From NCBI GenBank assembly GCA_963714995.1, contig CAVQQP010000019.1, forward strand, positions 248,001 through 312,000: a stretch of DNA of 64,000 bases. Reading direction: 5' to 3'. Position 1 is the stretch's first letter, and each line of letters opens with the position of its first letter. The translations under genes were made by a program, and so were the position numbers. Below are positions 1 through 7,102 of this stretch, in pieces. The notes under the pieces are model-generated. The model saw only the letters and a program-made list of their open reading frames with translations, ran no database searches and was not told where the DNA came from. The DNA is from Prado023 sp963714995. Its GTDB lineage: Bacteria > Actinomycetota > Actinomycetes > S36-B12 > CAIYMF01.

Positions 1-189
1 CGGGGCGCGGTAGGTGCGCGCGGCACGCTCCGCCCGCTCGAACACGCCGAACCCGCTGATGGAGACCTTCTGGCCCTTGGCGACGGTCTCGGTGATGGCA
101 TCGATGACAGCCTGGACGGCCTCCGATGCGTCCTTCTTGCTGGTGTCGATGCGTGATGCAACGACATCGATGAGCTCAGCCTTGTTCAT
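1..189 (-). CDS. hup: HU family DNA-binding protein (partial, C-terminus off window)
   Basis: Histone-like HU protein, a small basic dimer that bends and compacts the nucleoid. The 63 visible codons begin MNKAELIDVVASRIDTSKKD and carry the HU signature around VSISGFGVFERAERAARTYR. The ATG at 189 is preceded by an AAGGAA ribosome binding site at about 194-199. The gene runs off the left edge, so a lysine-rich actinobacterial tail cannot be assessed. HU next to leuD-leuC is the usual actinobacterial order. Confidence 0.93.
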   Translation of the reverse strand, partial: MNKAELIDVVASRIDTSKKDASEAVQAVIDAITETVAKGQKVSISGFGVFERAERAARTYRAP

Positions 190-277
190 TCGACTTCCTT
201 CGCGGATCGCACCGGCGGTCGCCGGTGAATATGGATCAGGTCCGAGGCGCAGGCTACTCCCGCGCTCGGGCCACACG

Positions 278-865
278 CTAGGCGGTACGGGGAGTGAATG
301 ACGGGCGCGCACGCTCGAAATCGGCGATCAGGTCCGCACTTTGCAGGGTGATCCCAACATCGTCGAGCCCCTCGAGCAGGCGCCAGCGGACGTAGTCGTC
401 GATCTCGAACGGAGCCACGACATCATCGAAGGCCACGGTCCGCGCCTCGAGGTCCACGGTGACCGGCGTGGTGGGGTCGGCCTCGGTGGCAGCCCAGAGC
501 TGGTCGACGACGGACTGGTCGACGATGGCCGTCAGCAGCCCGCCCTTGCCGGAGTTGCCGCGGAAGATGTCGGCGAACCGCGAGGAGATGACGACCTTGA
601 AGCCGTAGTCCTGAAGCGCCCACACGGCGTGCTCGCGCGAGGATCCCGTGCCGAAGTCGGGACCGGCCACAAGGATGCTCGCCCCGTCGCGGACGGGATC
701 GTTCAGCACGAAGTCCGGATCGCTGCGCCACGCGGCGAACAGGGCATCCTCGTACCCGTGGCGGGTGATCCGCTTGAGGTAGCGCGCCGGGATGATCTGG
801 TCGGTGTCGACGTTGCTGGCCCGCAGCGGGACGGCAGTGCCGGTGTGCACGGTGAACTTCTCCAT
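278..865 (-). CDS. leuD: 3-isopropylmalate dehydratase small subunit
   Basis: Small (swivel-domain) subunit of isopropylmalate isomerase, which converts 2-isopropylmalate to 3-isopropylmalate in leucine synthesis together with LeuC. The 195-residue length is normal. Visible motifs are DTDQIIPARYLKRITRHGYE near residue 20, GPDFGTGSSREHAVWAL near residue 65 and the RGNSGKGGL stretch. It lies 12 bases downstream of leuC on the same strand, so the two form a leuCD operon likely controlled by the divergent IclR-type regulator. Confidence 0.97.
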   Translation of the reverse strand: MEKFTVHTGTAVPLRASNVDTDQIIPARYLKRITRHGYEDALFAAWRSDPDFVLNDPVRDGASILVAGPDFGTGSSREHAVWALQDYGFKVVISSRFADIFRGNSGKGGLLTAIVDQSVVDQLWAATEADPTTPVTVDLEARTVAFDDVVAPFEIDDYVRWRLLEGLDDVGITLQSADLIADFERARPSFTPRTA

Positions 866-877
866 GTCCAGTCCTCT

Positions 878-2278
878 CTAGACCAGGTCGGCCGGGGAGC
901 TCAGGGTGCCGCGCACGGCGGTGGCGGCAGCGACCTGCGGGGAGACCAGGTGGGTACGTCCACCCGGGCCCTGCCGGCCCTCGAAGTTGCGGTTCGACGT
1001 CGACGCGCTGCGCTCCTGCGGGGCCAGCGTGTCGGGGTTCATGCCCAGGCACATCGAGCAGCCGGCCTCGCGCCACTCGGCACCCGCGTCGAGGAACACC
1101 CGGTCCAGGCCCTCGGCCATGGCTGCGAGCCGGACTCGGACGGAGCCGGGGACGACCAGCATCCGCACCCCGTCGGCGACACGGCGGCCGCGCAGGATCC
1201 CGGCCGCGGCGCGCAGGTCCTCGATCCGGCCGTTGGTGCAGGAGCCCAGGAACACGGTGTCCACGGCGATCTCGCGCATCGGGGTTCCGGCCGTCAGCCC
1301 CATGTACTCCAGGGCCTTGCGGGCAGCTGCCTGGTCGGACGGATCGGCGTAGTCCTCGGGGTTGGGGACCGTTGCCGACAGGGGGACGCCCTGGCCCGGG
1401 TTCGTCCCCCAGGTGACGAACGGGCTCAGCTCGCTGGCGTCGATCACGACCTCGGCATCGAACTGCGCATCGTCGTCGGTGGTCAGCGTCCGCCAGTAGG
1501 CCACGGCATCGGCCCAGTCCTGCCCGGTCGGAGCCTTCTCGCGGCCCTCGACGTAGGCGAACGTCGTCTCGTCCGGGGCGATCATCCCGGCGCGGGCACC
1601 GGCCTCGATCGACATGTTGCAGATGGTCATCCGGGCCTCCATGCTCAAGGACCGGATCGCCTCGCCGCGGTACTCCAGGACGTAGCCCTGCCCGCCGCCC
1701 GTGCCGATCCGGGCGATGACGGCCAGGATCAGGTCCTTGGCGGTGACGCCCTCCGGCAGGGCCCCCTCCACCGTGATCGCCATGGTCTTGAAGGGCTTGA
1801 GCGGCAGGGTCTGGGTGGCCAGCACGTGCTCGACCTCGGAGGTCCCGATGCCGAACGCCAGCGCACCGAACGCGCCGTGCGTGGAGGTGTGCGAGTCGCC
1901 GCAGACGATCGTCATGCCCGGCTGCGTCAGGCCCAGCTGGGGGCCGACCACGTGCACGATCCCCTGCTCGGCGCTGCCCAGCGAGTAGATGGGCACGCCG
2001 AACTCCGCGGCGTTCGCGCGCAGGGCGTCGACCTGGGCGCGCGAGACCGGGTCGGCGATCGGCTTGTCGATGTCGATCGTCGGGACGTTGTGGTCCTCGG
2101 TGGCCAGGGTGAGGTCCGGGCGGCGCACCGGGCGGCCAGCGGCACGCAGGCCGTCGAACGCCTGGGGGCTGGTCACCTCGTGGATCAGGTGCAGGTCGAT
2201 GTAGAGCAGGTCGGGCTCCCCCGGGGCGCTGCGCACCACATGCGCGTCCCATACCTTCTCGGCCAGTGTCCGACCCAT
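878..2278 (-). CDS. leuC: 3-isopropylmalate dehydratase large subunit
   Basis: Catalytic aconitase-family subunit of isopropylmalate isomerase, 466 residues, of normal length. The [4Fe-4S] ligands are visible as the cysteine in FLGSCTNGRI (near residue 350) and the CSMC pair in GCSMCLGMN (near residue 410). Substrate motifs include GDSHTSTHGAFG. The ATG at 2278 has a GGAGG ribosome binding site, unlike many neighbours. The promoter must lie in the short divergent gap shared with the IclR-type regulator, where a palindrome at 2306-2322 is the obvious operator candidate. leuD follows in the same operon. Confidence 0.97.
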   Translation of the reverse strand: MGRTLAEKVWDAHVVRSAPGEPDLLYIDLHLIHEVTSPQAFDGLRAAGRPVRRPDLTLATEDHNVPTIDIDKPIADPVSRAQVDALRANAAEFGVPIYSLGSAEQGIVHVVGPQLGLTQPGMTIVCGDSHTSTHGAFGALAFGIGTSEVEHVLATQTLPLKPFKTMAITVEGALPEGVTAKDLILAVIARIGTGGGQGYVLEYRGEAIRSLSMEARMTICNMSIEAGARAGMIAPDETTFAYVEGREKAPTGQDWADAVAYWRTLTTDDDAQFDAEVVIDASELSPFVTWGTNPGQGVPLSATVPNPEDYADPSDQAAARKALEYMGLTAGTPMREIAVDTVFLGSCTNGRIEDLRAAAGILRGRRVADGVRMLVVPGSVRVRLAAMAEGLDRVFLDAGAEWREAGCSMCLGMNPDTLAPQERSASTSNRNFEGRQGPGGRTHLVSPQVAAATAVRGTLSSPADLV

Positions 2279-2300
2279 CAGAACCTCCGCTCCTCGCCAG

Positions 2301-2336
2301 TTGACGTCTCACATGTTGAAACGGCAATATCATCCT
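2301..2336 (+). promoter_or_regulatory. Promoter and candidate operator between leuC and the IclR-type regulator
   Basis: On the + strand TTGACG (2301-2306), an 18-base spacer and CAATAT (2325-2330) lie so that the A of the ATG at 2337 would be the transcription start, giving a leaderless mRNA. An imperfect palindrome, GTCTCA-N5-TGAAAC (2306-2322), fills the space between -35 and -10. An IclR-type dimer bound there would block its own gene and could also control leuCD on the other strand. The palindrome is seen; its role as operator is inferred. Confidence 0.6.
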
Positions 2337-3057
2337 ATGGACGAATCATACGCCAGTGGTGTCGGCGTGATCGACAAGGCCTCCATGTTGCTCGATGCGC
2401 TGGAGGGCGGACCACTCTCGCTGGCTGGCCTGGTGACCGCAACCGGCCTCGCCCGACCCACCGCGCACCGGCTCGCGACGGCCCTCGAGCACCACCGACT
2501 CATCGCCCGGGACATGAGCGGGCGGTTCGTCCTGGGCCCCCGCCTGCCCGAGCTGGCCGCCGCGGCGGGTGAGGACCGCCTCGTCGCCGCGGCCGGTCCT
2601 GCGCTGGCCCAGCTGCGCGAGTCCACCGGGCGAGAGCGCGCAGCTCTACCGCCGCCAGGGCGACCGGCGGATCTGCGTGGCCGCAGCCGAGCGACTCACC
2701 GGACTGCGCGACACCGTGCCCGTCGGGGCGGTGCTGACGATGCATGCCGGCTCGGCTGCGCAGGTGCTGCTGGCGTGGGAGGACCCCGACCGGATCCACG
2801 TCGGGCTGCGCGACTCGACCTTCACCGCCGCCACGCTCGCCGGCGTCCGACGCCGAGGGTGGGCGCAGAGCGTCGCCGAGCGCGAGCAGGGCGTGGCGTC
2901 CGTGAGCGCACCCGTGCGCGGACCGTCGAACAAGGTCGTGGCCGCGGTGTCGGTCTCCGGGCCGCTGGACCGGATGGGTCGGGTCCCCGGGCGCCTGCAC
3001 AGCCACGCGGTGCTGGCCACAGCAGCGAAGCTGACCGAGGCCCTGCGCCGCGACTGA
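2337..3057 (+). CDS. ltbR: IclR-family leucine-pathway regulator (LtbR/NdgR type), frameshifted
   Basis: IclR-type transcription factor that in Corynebacterium (LtbR) and Streptomyces (NdgR) controls leuCD and other amino-acid genes. The N-terminal winged helix is visible (GVGVIDKASMLLDALEGG, then LARPTAHRLATALEHHRLIA). The effector domain continues in another frame with SAQLYRRQGDRRICVAA, LRDTVPVGAVLTMHAGS and GWAQSVAEREQGVASVSAPV. The frames join at about 2628-2630, where GGG replaces an expected GG, after codon 97. Removing one G restores a normal protein of about 240 residues. ATG 2337 is chosen because a -10-like hexamer lies 6 bases upstream. Divergence from leuCD fits autoregulation plus leuCD control. 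Confidence 0.85.
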
Positions 3058-3146
3058 GGCCCCTGCGCCCAGCCCGCGGGACTGCCCCCACGGCGTGTGG
3101 CACACTCGCGCCAGCCGGAGCGCCGGCGCAGGAGAGGAGCAGTCCC

Positions 3147-3560
3147 ATGTCGCGTCCCTACGCAGCCCGTCGTCCCGGCGGTGTCACCTTCGTCGTGTTC
3201 CTGACGTGGGTCGTGGCGTTCCTGTCGATGTTCCGCGGGTTCCTCGCGCTGTTCGGGGTCGAGTCGGTGGTGACCTCGACGGACCTCTCGGGATCCGCGG
3301 GCACGACGTACGCATGGGTCGAGATCGGGATGGGGATCCTGATCGCGGCCGTGGCGATCGGGCTCGCGGGCGGAAGCAGCCTGTCGCGGTTCCTCATCAC
3401 CGCGCTGATGGTCCTGCGGATCATCGCGGCCATCTGGGTCGCCTTCACGTTCTCGGGCCAGGGCGGGATCCTCGCCTCCGCGTTGATCGGCGGGTTCGCC
3501 GTGATCATCCTGCTGCTGCTCTGGAACGGACCGGCCGACCGGTTCTTCCGGGAGAACTGA
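3147..3560 (+). CDS. Small integral membrane protein of unknown function
   Basis: A 137-residue protein with about four hydrophobic segments: VTFVVFLTWVVAFLSMFRGF, the stretch around WVEIGMGILIAAVAIGLAGG, FLITALMVLRIIAAIWVAF and ILASALIGGFAVIILLLLW. The N-terminus is basic (MSRPYAARRPGG) and a short charged tail ends FFREN. The ATG at 3147 has a GGAGAGGAG ribosome binding site. It follows the leucine regulator by about 90 bases on the same strand. I do not recognise a family with certainty; it resembles the small multi-pass membrane proteins common in actinobacteria. Confidence 0.75.
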   Translation: MSRPYAARRPGGVTFVVFLTWVVAFLSMFRGFLALFGVESVVTSTDLSGSAGTTYAWVEIGMGILIAAVAIGLAGGSSLSRFLITALMVLRIIAAIWVAFTFSGQGGILASALIGGFAVIILLLLWNGPADRFFREN

Positions 3561-3615
3561 CACCGCGCGGCCAACTCCGGGAGCCCACGCCGACGCCGGC
3601 GCCGGGAGCAGAAAT

Positions 3616-3650
3616 GCCTCTCCCCCCACGTGTGGCGTGAGGGGAGAGGC
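3616..3650 (-). terminator. Intrinsic terminator after the tRNA pair, possibly bidirectional
   Basis: GCCTCTCCCC (3616-3625) pairs perfectly with GGGGAGAGGC (3641-3650). Read on the minus strand the stem is followed by ATTTCT, and it sits 5 bases beyond tRNA-Glu. It could also stop transcription of the rightward membrane-protein gene. Confidence 0.8.
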
Positions 3651-3654
3651 TGCG

Positions 3655-3727
3655 TAGCCCCGACGGGATTCGAACCCGCGCTACCGCCTTGAGAGGGCGG
3701 CGTGCTAGGCCACTACACAACGGGGCC
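3655..3727 (-). tRNA. tRNA-Glu (CTC)
   Basis: A cloverleaf can be drawn by eye. The acceptor stem is GGCCCCG with CGGGGCT (G1-U72 wobble at the end), the anticodon stem is CCGCC/GGCGG around loop CTCTCAA (anticodon CTC, reading GAG), and the T loop has GGTTCGAATCC. T8 and A14 are in register with this 5' end. CCA is not encoded. It lies beside tRNA-Gln and about 3.4 kb from gltX. Confidence 0.93.
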
Positions 3728-3800
3728 GTGCTCCTTGCAGTGCCGATCGCTCGGCGCAATGTCGCAATCCTACCCGGTCGGGCGGGGGTGAGACATCGAG

Positions 3801-3872
3801 CTGGGGTACCAGGACTCGAACCTAGACTAGCTGAACCAGAATCAGCCGGGCTGCCAATTACCCCATACCCCA
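3801..3872 (-). tRNA. tRNA-Gln (CTG)
   Basis: The acceptor stem is TGGGGTA with TACCCCA followed by discriminator G, and the anticodon stem is GCTGA/TCAGC around loop TTCTGGT (anticodon CTG). The T arm contains GGTTCGAGTCC. CCA is not encoded. It is probably transcribed leftward with tRNA-Glu. As gatCAB is present, this tRNA is expected to be glutamylated by GltX and then amidated. Confidence 0.93.
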
Positions 3873-3932
3873 AGGGTAGGAAGAACTATACCGGCCCCGG
3901 CCCGGGGGCCCAAAATGCCGCGTTGCAGCGGG

Positions 3933-5954
3933 TCATCCCGGCACGGTTCCCGGCAGTCGGGCGACCACTCCGGAGTCCACCAGCCAGAGGGACCCGTCCG
4001 GCCCGATGTGCAGGTCCCCGGTCACACCCATGGGCGCCCGCGTCACCTGACCCGAGGGGTCCATGCAGACGACCTCGGAGGCAGCCGCCTCAACGCCGCA
4101 CACTCCTCCAGACGGCGAGGGCGTGACCGAGTCCTGGTCGGCGAGATGCGTGAAGCGGGTCCACGATCCGTCCGCATACCGGGCGACGACGGACTGCTCG
4201 TTGGCTGACGTCCCCGAGGTGATCAGGGCCCAGAAGGCGCCATCCTCGGCGACGGACACCCCGGTGAGGCCCTCCCCCGGGTACGGGACCGGCGACCACT
4301 GGCCATCCCAGCGCATCAGCGTCGGGACGGTGCAGTAGTCAGCTCGACCGTCCTCGCAGATCGTCACCCAGATGCTGCCGTCGACGCCCGCGGCCAACGA
4401 GGTCAGCGACCAGGGCGGGCCCGGCAGTCGGATGGACACCTGCGTGCCATCGGCGCCCACCTGCCGCACGCTGGTGCCGTCGGGATCCTCGCCCGCGTAC
4501 CACCGCGACCAACCGGGCCAGATCGCCTCCACCGCCCACACGCCCCCATCGGGACCGGGCAGGAGCCACCCGTCGGCCAGGGCCCGTGGGATCACCATGG
4601 GCTCGTCGCCGTCGAACCGGGCCAACGCACCGCCGGTGATGGCCCAGACCGCTCCGTCGGTGGCCAGGGCGAGCCCCGAATCCACTCCCCAGCCCATCCG
4701 GGGGCCGCCGAGCCATCCCAGCCCCGCCCTCATCTGCTGCCACCGCCCGTCCACGTACTGGTGGACGGCACCCTCCGCTGTTGCCCAGACCTCGTCGGCG
4801 GAGACGGCCAGGAGCCCGCCCACGGGTGAGCCGAGCCCTCGATCCGGCTCGGACCACACCCGGCTCAGCTCCTCGCCGTCGACGCGCAGGAGACCGGATG
4901 AGTCAGCCACCAGCACATCGGTGCCCACGATGCCCACCCCGACGATCGAGGGCTCCTCGACCTGTGTGACCGACTGCCACGGCTCCGACCCACGGCCACG
5001 GGCCACCCCCTCGGGGCCGACCACCCACACAGTCCCGTCCGGCGCCACCGACATGTCCAGTGAGACGGGAGTGCCCAGGCGCTGGGCAGACGAGAGCAGG
5101 GGCATCGGCCGCCACGACTGCCCGTCGAACCGACGGACGTCGAACCCGAACCGGACGAGCACCCCGCCGGTCGGGTCGGCCACGAACTCCTCGGCGAACG
5201 CCGGCGAATCCGGCCCTTCGACGGCGGTCCACCGCGCCCCGTCGAACCGCACCACCGTCTGCTCCAACTCGCCGTCGGAGCGCAGGACCTGGCTGATGGC
5301 CCACATGCGCCCCTCGGTGTCGACGGTGAGCATCGCGGCACCGTCGATGCTGTCGTCGCCCACGAGGGACCACGGTCCCCCGACGGAGCGTGCCACCCCG
5401 GCCACGCTGCTCACCCACACCTCCGCGCCGACCTCGACCAGGCCGGTGATCCGGCGAGTCTCGCCTCCGCGGAACTCCTCCGGCACGGGGAGGTCACGCA
5501 CGAAGCTCCGGCCGTCGAAGAGGCGCACGCGGTCGGACTCCACGAGCCAGACTCCCCCTGCCTCGGCCGGCTCGATCGCCCCCAGGTTCGCGAACACCGC
5601 GTCGTCGGCGACGTCCCACGCCTGCGTTGTCCCGGTCGCGGGGTCAACGCGCGTGAGCTGCCAGGGGCTGTGCAGCCACACCGCCCCCGTCCCGTCCACC
5701 ACCATCGAGTCAACGCCCGGAGCGCTCACGAGCTCGATCCCCGTGGGCTCCAGCGCCGCGGCGACGGAGACGGGCGACCAGGGTGACCGGTCGCCCTCGT
5801 TCAGCACGTCCGGGGCCAGCGGCCAGGCCGTGGGCGCGGCGGCGGGTCCCTCCTGCGACGGGCTGGTCCCACCCGTGGCCGCGGACACCGCGATCCACAC
5901 GACCACCAGGAGCGCGCAGAGGCCGGCGAGCAGTCCGGCCACCCTGCGCACCAT
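3933..5954 (-). CDS. Secreted or membrane-anchored beta-propeller-like protein
   Basis: A 673-residue protein of unknown function. Residues 1-27 form a basic, hydrophobic signal or anchor (MVRRVAGLLAGLCALLVVVW), followed by a Ser/Pro/Ala-rich spacer. The rest is a long array of short beta-rich units such as GAVWLHSPWQLTRVD, GGVWLVESDRVRLFDG, GTVWVVGPEGVARG and GSLWLVDSGVVARL. Their G-x-(V/L/I)-W pattern is typical of ligand-sensing or two-component-regulator propellers. No enzymatic motif is seen. It stands alone on the minus strand between the tRNAs and a kinase-like gene. An extracellular binding or scaffold role is inference. Confidence 0.7.
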   Translation of the reverse strand: MVRRVAGLLAGLCALLVVVWIAVSAATGGTSPSQEGPAAAPTAWPLAPDVLNEGDRSPWSPVSVAAALEPTGIELVSAPGVDSMVVDGTGAVWLHSPWQLTRVDPATGTTQAWDVADDAVFANLGAIEPAEAGGVWLVESDRVRLFDGRSFVRDLPVPEEFRGGETRRITGLVEVGAEVWVSSVAGVARSVGGPWSLVGDDSIDGAAMLTVDTEGRMWAISQVLRSDGELEQTVVRFDGARWTAVEGPDSPAFAEEFVADPTGGVLVRFGFDVRRFDGQSWRPMPLLSSAQRLGTPVSLDMSVAPDGTVWVVGPEGVARGRGSEPWQSVTQVEEPSIVGVGIVGTDVLVADSSGLLRVDGEELSRVWSEPDRGLGSPVGGLLAVSADEVWATAEGAVHQYVDGRWQQMRAGLGWLGGPRMGWGVDSGLALATDGAVWAITGGALARFDGDEPMVIPRALADGWLLPGPDGGVWAVEAIWPGWSRWYAGEDPDGTSVRQVGADGTQVSIRLPGPPWSLTSLAAGVDGSIWVTICEDGRADYCTVPTLMRWDGQWSPVPYPGEGLTGVSVAEDGAFWALITSGTSANEQSVVARYADGSWTRFTHLADQDSVTPSPSGGVCGVEAAASEVVCMDPSGQVTRAPMGVTGDLHIGPDGSLWLVDSGVVARLPGTVPG

Positions 5955-6049
5955 GTGCCACCTCCGCGATGCGGGCCGCCGTCCAGGTCAGCCTTCCGGC
6001 TCCGATGACACCACGACCCGCCGCAATCCACCAGTGGGCGGGACCCACC

Positions 6050-6985
6050 TCAGCCGGGGAGGATCGGATGCGTGTCGAAGCGGGCCTCGAGGTCCTTGCC
6101 CACGGCATCCATGACCGACAGCACCGTGCCCTCGAAATCGGTGGCGACGATCACCTGCACGCCGTGCCGGTGGCACTGCTCGACGATGTACGCGTCGAGC
6201 TCGCGGATGGCGTCCATCCGCTGCAGGTACTCCGTGGGCTTGCGGTCCCCATCGAGGAAGCGCTTGATGAACCGGCCCCGGTGCTCCTCGGCGCTGCCCA
6301 CGGTCAGGACGTACGTGAACAGGGGGAAGTCCGCCTCGACCTCCTGCAGCCCGGGCACGATGTGGACGCCGTTGATCATCACCTGCTGGCCCTCCTTGAC
6401 CGATCGGCGGGCCAGGGCGACGGTGCCGTGCTGGACGATGCGGGCCTGCTCCTCGTAGGCGAACAGCAGCCGGTTGCCCGTCAGGTTGCTCTTGAGCATC
6501 TTCGCCGCGGAGAACGAGCTCTGCGACAGCGCGGGGAAGAGGTCCGGGTTCAGGACGCTGCGGATGACCGCGCGCACCTGGTCGGTGCTGATCACCACGG
6601 AGATGCCCAGGCGGTCGGCCACCTCCTGGCTGATCGTCGACTTCCCCACCCCCGAGGACCCGCCCACGGCCACCACCAGCGGCTGCCCGCTGGTGCGCAC
6701 CCACCGGCGGATCCGGACCCGACGCTCGACATCGGTGAGCCCGTCCGCGAGCAGCACGTCACTGATCCGCGCGAACACCTCGTCGCGCCGGACGGTGGCC
6801 TGGGGCGCGCCCCGGTCGGCGCCCGGAGGATGGGCCGCCTCGATGATCCCCACCACGCGCGCCGCTGCTGCGTCCGCAGGGTCGGACTCCATGCCCGCCT
6901 TCATCATCCAGCGGGCGATCATCCCCAGCGAGAGCGGAACCCGACGATCATCAAGGTCCTGCATGAACAAGGTGGCGTCCGACAC
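6050..6985 (-). CDS. 2-phosphoglycerate kinase-like protein with ATP-cone-like N-terminus
   Basis: P-loop kinase of the COG2074 type, whose archaeal members phosphorylate 2-phosphoglycerate to 2,3-bisphosphoglycerate. The Walker A motif is GGSSGVGKSTISQEVADRLG, followed by an acceptor-region motif STDQVRAVIRSVLNPDLFPAL. The first 80 or so residues (SDATLFMQDLDDRRVPLSLG, ARWMMKAG) look like an ATP-cone-type regulatory domain. I chose the GTG at 6985 (311 residues) because TAGGTT lies 7 bases upstream; a start at 7069 would place repeated DNA elements inside the gene. The substrate in bacteria is uncertain. Confidence 0.75.
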   Translation of the reverse strand: MSDATLFMQDLDDRRVPLSLGMIARWMMKAGMESDPADAAAARVVGIIEAAHPPGADRGAPQATVRRDEVFARISDVLLADGLTDVERRVRIRRWVRTSGQPLVVAVGGSSGVGKSTISQEVADRLGISVVISTDQVRAVIRSVLNPDLFPALSQSSFSAAKMLKSNLTGNRLLFAYEEQARIVQHGTVALARRSVKEGQQVMINGVHIVPGLQEVEADFPLFTYVLTVGSAEEHRGRFIKRFLDGDRKPTEYLQRMDAIRELDAYIVEQCHRHGVQVIVATDFEGTVLSVMDAVGKDLEARFDTHPILPG

Positions 6986-6992
6986 AGAAACC

Positions 6993-6998
6993 AACCTA
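6993..6998 (-). promoter_or_regulatory. -10-like hexamer for the 2-phosphoglycerate kinase-like gene
   Basis: TAGGTT on the minus strand, 7 bases before the GTG at 6985, with no Shine-Dalgarno sequence. This fits a leaderless transcript. Confidence 0.5.
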
Positions 6999-7022
6999 CG
7001 CCGCGCATCCCCAGCGCACTTG

Positions 7023-7091
7023 ATCCAAGTCTCGTCCGCTGGTGGGGAGTTCATCCAAGTCTCGGCCACGAGAACGACTCGGAACTTGGAT
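7023..7091. repeat. Three ACTTGGAT elements between gltX and the kinase-like gene
   Basis: ATCCAAGTCTCG occurs at 7023-7034 and again at 7053-7064, exactly 30 bases apart. An inverted ACTTGGAT lies at 7084-7091, next to the gltX stop codon. The second and third copies could fold into an 8-bp stem, perhaps the gltX terminator. The tandem pair lies just upstream of the presumed promoter of the kinase-like gene, so it could equally be a regulator site. Confidence 0.55.
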
Positions 7092-7102
7092 CGAATCGAG
7101 AC

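Noticed and set aside
341..2572. A 743-codon rightward open frame over leuD-leuC
   Set aside because: It is antisense to leuD and leuC, has low-complexity Gly/Arg/Asp composition and no family similarity; such shadow frames are common in high-GC DNA.
6986..7069. Longer start for the kinase-like gene at 7069
   Set aside because: It would put the 30-base-spaced DNA repeats in the coding region, while GTG 6985 has a well placed TAGGTT.
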